Positions 57,672-64,000 of a stretch of 64,000 bases of DNA are shown here, piece after piece. Position 1 is the first letter of the stretch. Every line of letters starts with the position of its first letter. This DNA comes from Turnera subulata (Eukaryota > Streptophyta > Magnoliopsida > Malpighiales > Passifloraceae). The notes beneath the pieces are model-generated. The model made no database searches. It was given only the letters and a program-made list of their open reading frames with translations, and was not told the DNA's origin. The stretch lies in the NCBI GenBank assembly GCA_028386065.3, contig JAKUCV010002334.1, forward strand, positions 124,001 through 188,000, in the 5' to 3' direction. The position numbers and the translations under genes are program-made.

Positions 57672-58088
57672 CCCCTTTTTGATAATGACAAACACCTAGA
57701 AGTATATGCTAATGTTTATAACATAAAGATGATTCCCCCTATGTTTTACAAACTATGATTCCCCCTATCGTGATGCATATACTTCTTCCTATCTTCCCCC
57801 TTTTGGCATTAGCAAAAAGAAATAGCGATTAGAAGAGGTTGGGAAGTGCTTATGTAAGAAATAGGTGGAGCTTTTGAAGCATATTAGCTACACCTATACA
57901 CTTCTATATGTGCTGAAATGAAGAATGGTAAAACCGTTAATCTTTTTATTGCCATTTCCTCCTATGCATATGGCATGTTCCCCCTATCTAGTTGCTTTGG
58001 TGAGGGGAGTACCTGCAAAAGAAGTTAGGGGACTCTCCGACGCTCAAGTCAGTAATGTTCAAAAGAATATAAATAAGGAATGCAGAGA
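57672..58088 (-). other. 3' non-coding region of SIRE-like element with repeated polypurine tracts
   Basis: CCCCCTTTTT (57669), TTCCCCCTATG (57732), TTCCCCCTATC (57761) and TTCCCCCTTTTGG (57802) on the plus strand are purine tracts on the element strand. The last two frame a stretch with CATAGGGGGAATCAT twice. Confidence 0.65.
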
Positions 58089-60938
58089 TTACATCAAAGT
58101 AGAGTCAAGAATGCCAAGTTCAGTTCGAATACGAAAGTATGACTCTTTATCTAAAGGCTTTGTAAAACCTAGGAGATGACATGTACCACTAGTGCTTTTT
58201 CGATCTAATTTGCAGCCTGCAAAATCAGAGTCGGAATAGCCTACAAGATGATGCGTAGAGCCTTTAGGATACCACAATCCAACATTTATTGTGCCTACAA
58301 GATATTTCATTATTCGTTTTATAGCCTTAAGATGAGACTCTTTAGGACAAGATTGAAACCTTGCACGCAAGCATACACTAAACATGATATCCGGCCTACT
58401 TGCCGTAAGGTAAAGAAGTGATCCGATCATACCTCAATATTTCTTAATGTCAACTTCAATACCTTTCTCATCTTTGTCCAAATGGATGGAAGTGCTCATT
58501 GGTGTGGCCATTTGCTTGGAGGTATCCATTTCAAAGCGCTTGAGCAGCTCCTTGCAATACTTGGATTGGGAGATGAATGTTCCTTCCTTCATTTGTTTGA
58601 CTTGTAAACCGAGGAAGAATGTCAACTCACCCATCATGGACATCTCAAACTCACTGGTTATCATGTTAGAGAATTCCTTGCACAAAGACTCATTAGTGGC
58701 ACCAAAAATAATATCATCTACATAAATTTGAACCAAAAGGATGTTATGGTTTTTGTTCTTTATGAATAAGGTGGTGTCAACCTTGCCTCTATTGAGCCCG
58801 TTATCCAAAAGAAATTTACTCAAACGTTCATACCAAGCTCTTGGAGCTTGTTTGAGACCGTAAAGAGCTTTCTTAAGTTTGAAAACATGTTCGGGAAATG
58901 CATGATCTTCAAAACCAGGGGGTTAAGCAACATATACTTCTTCTTGAATAAAACCATTTAGAAATGCACTTTTAACATCCATTTGATATAATTTGAAGTC
59001 CATAGATGATGCAAATGCAAGCAAGAGGCGAATAGCTTCTAGTCGTGCAACGGGTGCATATGTTTCCTCAAAATCTATTCCTTCTTCTTGATTATATCCT
59101 TTAGCTACTAACCTAGCTTTGTTTCTAGTTATTATGCCATTTTCATCTAGTTTGTTTCTAAACACCCATTTTGTGCCAATTATTGTATGATCAATGGGCC
59201 TTGGAACCAATTCCCAAACATCATTACGTTTGAATTGATTTAGCTCTTCTTGCATGGCCAAGGTCCAATGTTCATCATTAATTGCTTCTGAAATAGTGGT
59301 AGGCTCAATTTGTGAAACAAATGCAATGTGCCCTATGTTATCTCTAAGAGAATTTCGAGTACTTACCCCGCGGTTGATATCACCTATTACCGTGTCAAGA
59401 GGATGATCTTTGGACTCTCGCCATGCTCTAGGTAATTCTTGGTTGATATCAACCGTTGTGTCTTGAATATCTTCCACAGGGCTTGGTTCTTCTTGTTGTG
59501 GTGTAGCCTCCATTTCTTGTTGAGGTGTTGGTTCGGTTGAAGTGCCTCCTTTCTTCCAAGAGGTGTCTTGCATATCTTCTTCTTCCTTATCATCCATTGA
59601 CATCTTCTCAAGTGTACCTACAAGATCATCACAGAAATCCTTTCTTGCCAAGCGAGTATTATTCTCTGCAAATACAACATGAGGGGACTCCTCAACATTT
59701 AAGGTTCGTTTGTTAAAGACTCTATACGCTTTGCTGCGCAATGAATAGCCTAGAAAGATGCCTTCATCAGATTTTGCATCAAATTTTCCCAAATTGTCTT
59801 TTCCATTATTATGCACAAAACATTTGCAGCCAAAGACTCTAAGATGGGAAATATTTGGCTTTCTTCCCTTGTATAATTCATAGGGTGTTTTCATGAGTAA
59901 TGGCCTAATGATTGCTCGGTTTAACACGTAGCAAGCCGTACTCACTGCATCAGCCCAGAAATACTTAGGAATATTAGCCTCATTGAGCATAGTTCTTGCC
60001 ATTTCCTCAAGACACCGATTTTTGCGTTCAACAACGCCATTTTGTTGTGGTGTCCGAGGGGCTGAGAAATTGTGCTCAATGCCATGTTTATCACAAAAAG
60101 CTGAAAAATGATTGTTTTCAAATTCTCCTCCATGATCACTCCTAATGCAAGCAACTAAGCAATCTTTTTCATTTTGAACTTTCTTAAGAAAGCTCTTGAA
60201 TGAATCAAATGCTTCACTTTTATGAGTAAGGAATAAAGTCCAAGTGAATCTAGTATAATCATCCACAATAACAAAAGCATAATAGTTCCCTCTAAAACTT
60301 TTAATTTGTGAGGGACCAAAGAGATCCATGTGCAAAAGTTGAAGTGGTCTAGATGTTGAGACAACGTTTTTAGAATGAAACGAAGCTCGCACTTGCTTCC
60401 CCTTTTGACATACATCACATATGGAACCCTTCTCAAATTTAATTTTTGGAATCCCAACTACTAAGTCTTGATTAACTAGTTTGTTTAGCATTTTCATATT
60501 AACATGACCTACTCTACGATGCCATAACCACATATTATCTTCTTTGCTCATTAGACATTTTGAAAATTTTGATGAAGACTCTTCTAAGTTAACCATATAA
60601 ATATTGTCAATTCTATCACCTTGTAGAATGATCTTATTATCACTAAGACGTTCTACGGTGCATGACTTGGAATCAAAGATTACACGATTTGCCTTATCAC
60701 ATAATTGACTTATGCTTAAGAGATTGTGTTTAAGACCCTTAACAAGTAAAACATTATCAATGGAGGAAGACTCATCTTTGCCAACCGAGCCAATGCCGAT
60801 GATCTTTCCTTTGTTATTGTCTCCAAAGACAACATTTCCTCCATTTGATGGCTTTATTTGCAAAAATTTGGATGCTTCTCCGGTCATGTGCTTGGAGCAT
60901 CCGCTATCAAGGTACCAAAGTACACGTGAAGCCTTCAA
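58089..60938 (-). pseudogene. SIRE-like pol with two nonsense codons and an RNase H deletion
   Basis: One frame throughout. Protease [13 protein letters not shown]; pre-integrase [14 protein letters not shown] with CDVCQKGK; integrase core with [20 protein letters not shown] and [11 protein letters not shown] (D, D, E); reverse transcriptase [37 protein letters not shown] at 58923-58925 stops it just after FIQEEVYVA. The frame goes on through SKFLLDNGLNRGK to the catalytic IYVDDIIFG (about 58727). TGA lies at 58434-58436 before GMIGSLLYLTASRPDI. Near 58166 the text jumps from TSGTCHLLG to FTKPLDKE, so most of RNase H is missing in frame. The long conserved frame with few lesions suggests a fairly recent element. 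Confidence 0.92.
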
Positions 60939-60957
60939 GCATACCTACAATATCAAA

Positions 60958-62728
60958 TCAATGAGATTTAGGTACCCAAATCTTCTTGGGTCCTTGAGTG
61001 TTAGGTGCATAGTGGTTATGAGCTTCTTCTTGAGCCCAATGCCTATGCCTAGTGAAACAAACAGGAGCAATATGCCCTATTCTATTGCAATAATGACAAA
61101 TGACATTTGGGTTATGCATTCTTCTAAGTTGATAGTAGTTACTATGTTTCCTATACTTATGCACATTACTCACTTTGTTTACCTTAGGTTGTACCTTAGG
61201 TTTCTTTGATTCAATTTTATGTCTTTTGGGTTCATTCCTAAAACCTATTCCATGCCTAGTAGAATGCAAATTACCTAGCATAGAATTCAGATTCTTATGA
61301 GGAGTATTAAACTTTTTCAGGGTTGTCTCAAGTTGTTCAACTTGTTTCCTCAAAGGTGTACATGATGAACATTCCTCTATACTTTTCTTTTCAAGTATCT
61401 TATTTTCATTCTTCAGCTTCTCATTTTCACATGCAAATTTTTCATTTTGTTCTTTTAAGGAGCCACATGATACACATTCCTTAGGTGTGTCTAGGGTCTT
61501 AATTTCTTCCTTAAGATTCTTATTCTCATTAGATACATTTTCCATATCATTTTCCAAAGTTACAACTTGTTTCTTTAAGCTCTTATTAACTTTAGAAATA
61601 GAGATGAATTCACCATAAAGCTCATCAAATACATTTTGTAACTCTTCATATGTGAAATTTTCATTTGGAGAAGTGGTACTTACCTCTTCCGGTTCTTCCC
61701 TTGCCATGAGACATAGGTTAGCCGTTTCTTCTTCATCGCTATCGGATGATTCATCGCCGGAATCGCCTCCCGTTGAGATGTATGCCCTTTGCTTCTTGTA
61801 GGACTTCTTCTCCTTTCCCTCCTTTGCTTTGGGGAATTTGGGCTTGATGTGCCCACTCTCTCCACACCCATAGCATTTGGGTGGTCCAGACATCTTTCTC
61901 CCTTTCTTTACAAACTCCTTCTTCATGAATTTGTGGAATTTGCGGATGACAAATCCGAGTTCTTGATCATCATCACTAGAGTCCGATTCAGGAAGTTCTT
62001 GTGTCTTGGAGGTAGAAGCTTTGAGAGCTAATCTTCTTCTTTGGTTCCTGTATAGAAGGCAAAGAGGGTTTAAGAATAGTAGTTTCATAAGTTATAAGAT
62101 TACCTCTTAGTCCATCAATCGTTGTGTTGTTGATGCCGATGTTTTCGTAGATGGCATCCGCCTTTGATCGCCATTCGGGAGTGAGACTTCGAAGAACTTT
62201 TCTGACCAAGTCCTTTTCGGAGTAGACCTTCTTGAGAGCATGAAGCTCATTTATGATTTTGGAGAAGCGGTCGAACATCTCCTCAATTCCTTCGTTCTCC
62301 TTCATTCGAAAGAGTTCGTAATCTGCGGTGAGGGAGTCGATTTTGGCCTCTCGAACTTGATCGGTTCCTTCGTAGGTAACCTCCAGCTTATCCCACATTT
62401 CTTTTGCGGTTGTGCAACAAGAGATTTTTCGATAATCGTCGGGGTTGACTGCACAATAGAGCATATTGATTGATTTGGCATTGTTTTCAACCAATATGAT
62501 GTCTGCAGCGTTGTACTCCTCCTCCGTCTTTGGCACTTGGACTTCACCAACTTTCTTCATCGGAATTTGCTCTCCAATCTTCATGATTCGCCAAAGAGCA
62601 TAGTTGTTGGATTGGAGGAAAATTCTCATCCTCTCCTTCCAGTAGCTGTAATTAGTGCCATCAAAGTACGGTGGACAAACGGTTGAATGTCCTTCGAAGA
62701 TTCCTGTATGATTACTTGAAGAAGCCAT
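60958..62728 (-). pseudogene. SIRE-like gag, frameshifted
   Basis: The ATG at 62726-62728 gives MASSSNHTGIFEGH, then YFDGTNYSYWKERM and the UBN2-type core (MWDKLEVTYEGTDQVREAKI, SKIINELHALKK) to about 62050. There the frame shifts to KASTSKTQELPESDSSDDD. The first zinc knuckle CYGCGESGHIKPKFP has Phe where the last Cys is expected. An acidic stretch (GDSGDESSDSDEEE), a long coiled-coil spacer, a second intact knuckle CHYCNRIGHIAPVC and the end KKIWVPKSH with TGA at 60958 follow. Gag and pol are in different frames with stops between. Confidence 0.88.
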
Positions 62729-62785
62729 AGAAAAATTTCCTCTCAAACGGTTAAGTCTTTCAGAGAGTTAGGCTCCGCTAACAAT

Positions 62786-64000
62786 TGTTAGAACAATAGC
62801 CCTTCGCTAGAGGGGGGGTGAATAGCGATAATCGAATTAAAACGAAATAGGCAGGAATCAAATGCGGAATTGAAAGATTGAAGGACACAACCAATTTATC
62901 CTGGTTCACACACACTCTACTAGTGTGGCTAATCCAGCCCTTCAAGTCTCACTTGAAGATTTCACTATCTAGTGTTAAGCTTACGGGTGCTTAACAAACC
63001 GTTACAACCTAGGAATTCTAGTCACAAGAATCCTAAACCTGAGAGTTCAAGTCACATGAACCTCAACACTCTTGCTTGAAGATACCTCACTTCAAGACTT
63101 CTCACATAAGAAGATATACCCTCTTCCTATGAATCTCAACAAGGGAACTAACCTCCCTTAAGGTGTATGAATATACAATTCAATCACTCAAACAAAGAAC
63201 TCTCTCAAAGAGCAGATATGAGTATACAAGTAAAGCTCTAAAAGGCAACTCTCAAATCCTCAAAAGGATATTGGCTCAATAATAATTTTGATGAATGTAT
63301 GAAATGAATGCTTGAATGTAGAGAGTTGATTCATTTTGAAACAGAGCTAAAAATGCTCAATTTATAGCTCTGAAAAGTTATAGAGCCGTTTTAAATCCAC
63401 CCAAAAACAGTCTTAAACAAAACATAGTGGGTGCTAAAAAGTTGTCAGAAATAACGGCCATAACATCGATGTTTTACTGCTCAACATCGATGTTTTGTCC
63501 AGTAAATTTGAATTTTTGGACTAACGGTAACTAAAACATCGATGTTCTCAAACCCAACATCGATGTTATTTTGATTCTGTGTAAAAATCCTTCAAAGCTT
63601 CATATGAAGAACATCGATGTTTTAAATCCAACATCGATGTTATTTTGCTTCTGTGAAAAGCGATTAAAGCTGACCATTGAAGAACATCGATGTTATGAAA
63701 TCCAACATCGATGTTTTGCTTAAGTAAAGATGTTTTCAAATGCAACGGTCAGGAGAACATCGATGTTTAGGAAGCCAACATCGATGTTCTGAGCCTTCTG
63801 CCATTTCTTGGAAAATTCTTTGAAGGCAGGAACATCGATGTTTAAAAGGAAACATCGATGTTATTTTGGTTCGACAAAATCAAATTGAAACTGACCATTA
63901 TGGAACATCGATGTTACAAATGGGAACATCGATGTTGTGACTAGTTTTAAAAGCAACGGTCACTAGAACATCGATGTTTGGGATGCCAACATCGATGTTA
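62786..64000 (-). repeat. 5' LTR of SIRE-like element (partial)
   Basis: The plus-strand left end is TGTTAGAACAATAGCCC, then GAGGGGGGGTGAATAGCG. Matches 56068-57671 in order, including the palindrome array. Its outer end lies beyond the window. Confidence 0.8.
63462..63999. repeat. Array of 16 AACATCGATGTT palindromes in 8 pairs (5' LTR), continues off window
   Basis: Starts: 63462/63483, 63535/63556, 63610/63630, 63683/63704, 63756/63777, 63831/63851, 63904/63925, 63967/63988. Spacing within pairs is 20-21 bp; between pairs 73-75 bp, with one of 63 at the place homologous to the 63-bp step in the other LTR. All 16 are exact. Confidence 0.97.

Larger units (their letters stand above)
56068..64000 (-). 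mobile_element. SIRE-like copia retrotransposon, runs off window
   Basis: Minus-strand element inserted into copia C. The 3' LTR lies left (56068-57671), the 5' LTR right (62786 to past 64000). Gag (62728-60958) and pol (60938-58089) are between. On the minus strand the primer-binding-like text GTTAGCGGAGCCTAAC follows the 5' LTR, and AAAAAGGGGGTA plus two further GATAGGGGGAA-like tracts precede the 3' LTR. Lineage is judged from the long LTRs, gag with two knuckles and a coiled-coil spacer, and multiple polypurine tracts. No envelope-like frame is seen between pol and LTR. Confidence 0.85.

Noticed and set aside
59387..61209. Short frames on both strands within SIRE gag-pol
   Set aside because: Shadows of the long pol and gag frames, which carry the catalytic motifs.

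Overview
This is nuclear DNA from a flowering plant, most likely a eudicot and possibly an asterid. The last point is an impression from the repeat families, not a demonstration. The evidence is: spliced genes with GT-AG introns, a NAC transcription factor (a plant-specific family), plant-type GDSL lipases, a nine-exon Met-10/TRM5 gene, and a dense load of LTR retrotransposons, LINEs, a PIF/Harbinger transposon and MITEs. Only about 9 kb is host gene space. One assembly gap (N, 6875-7716) is present.

Layout. 1-1224: 3' part of a GDSL esterase/lipase gene. 1882-10664: nested retroelements. An outer gypsy element on the minus strand (LTR pieces 1882-2171 and 10226-10664) is split by a non-autonomous, large-LTR (LARD-like) element at 2489-10225 that holds the gap. 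10706-12430: a small MITE and a dispersed repeat. 12954-16133: a third copy of the large LTR, inverted, with its polypurine tract. 16459-17695: a decayed RRM-type LINE ORF1. 18590-19690: a possible old LTR. 21098-22884: a second GDSL lipase, paralogous to the first but with a 2-nt insertion just before the GDSL motif. 23533-24811: a short two-exon NAC gene whose single intron holds two MITE-like elements.

25174-37401: a copia element (A, 5-bp TSD TTAAT) that carries a complete 6.1-kb PIF/Harbinger transposon (27132-33237, TSD TTA) with three minus-strand genes: transposase, Myb/SANT-like protein, and a small protein with a viroplasmin/RNase H1 N-terminal domain and a C-terminal membrane anchor. 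38530-41030: a 5'-truncated LINE. 41256-47327: a second copia element (B, minus strand, TSD GTATT), related internally to A. A and B share two odd features: an antisense chimeric ORF ending in a LINE-type endonuclease domain, and arrays of small hairpins with variable stems and a conserved loop.

47710-52831: a full TRM5-like tRNA (guanine-37 N1) methyltransferase gene, nine exons, 616 codons, all splice phases consistent. 54284-56067: the 5' part of a third copia element (C), cut off by a SIRE-like copia element on the minus strand (56068 to the window end). Both SIRE LTRs hold arrays of the palindrome AACATCGATGTT in pairs 20-21 bp apart (two helical turns), with pairs mostly 72-76 bp apart (about seven turns).

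The host genes do not form an operon-like system. The candidates for undescribed biology all lie in the mobile elements: the phased palindrome array, the constant-loop hairpin family, the three-gene Harbinger element with a telo-box array, and the shared antisense endonuclease ORF. Exon limits were worked out by hand from splice consensus, frame and paralogue comparison.
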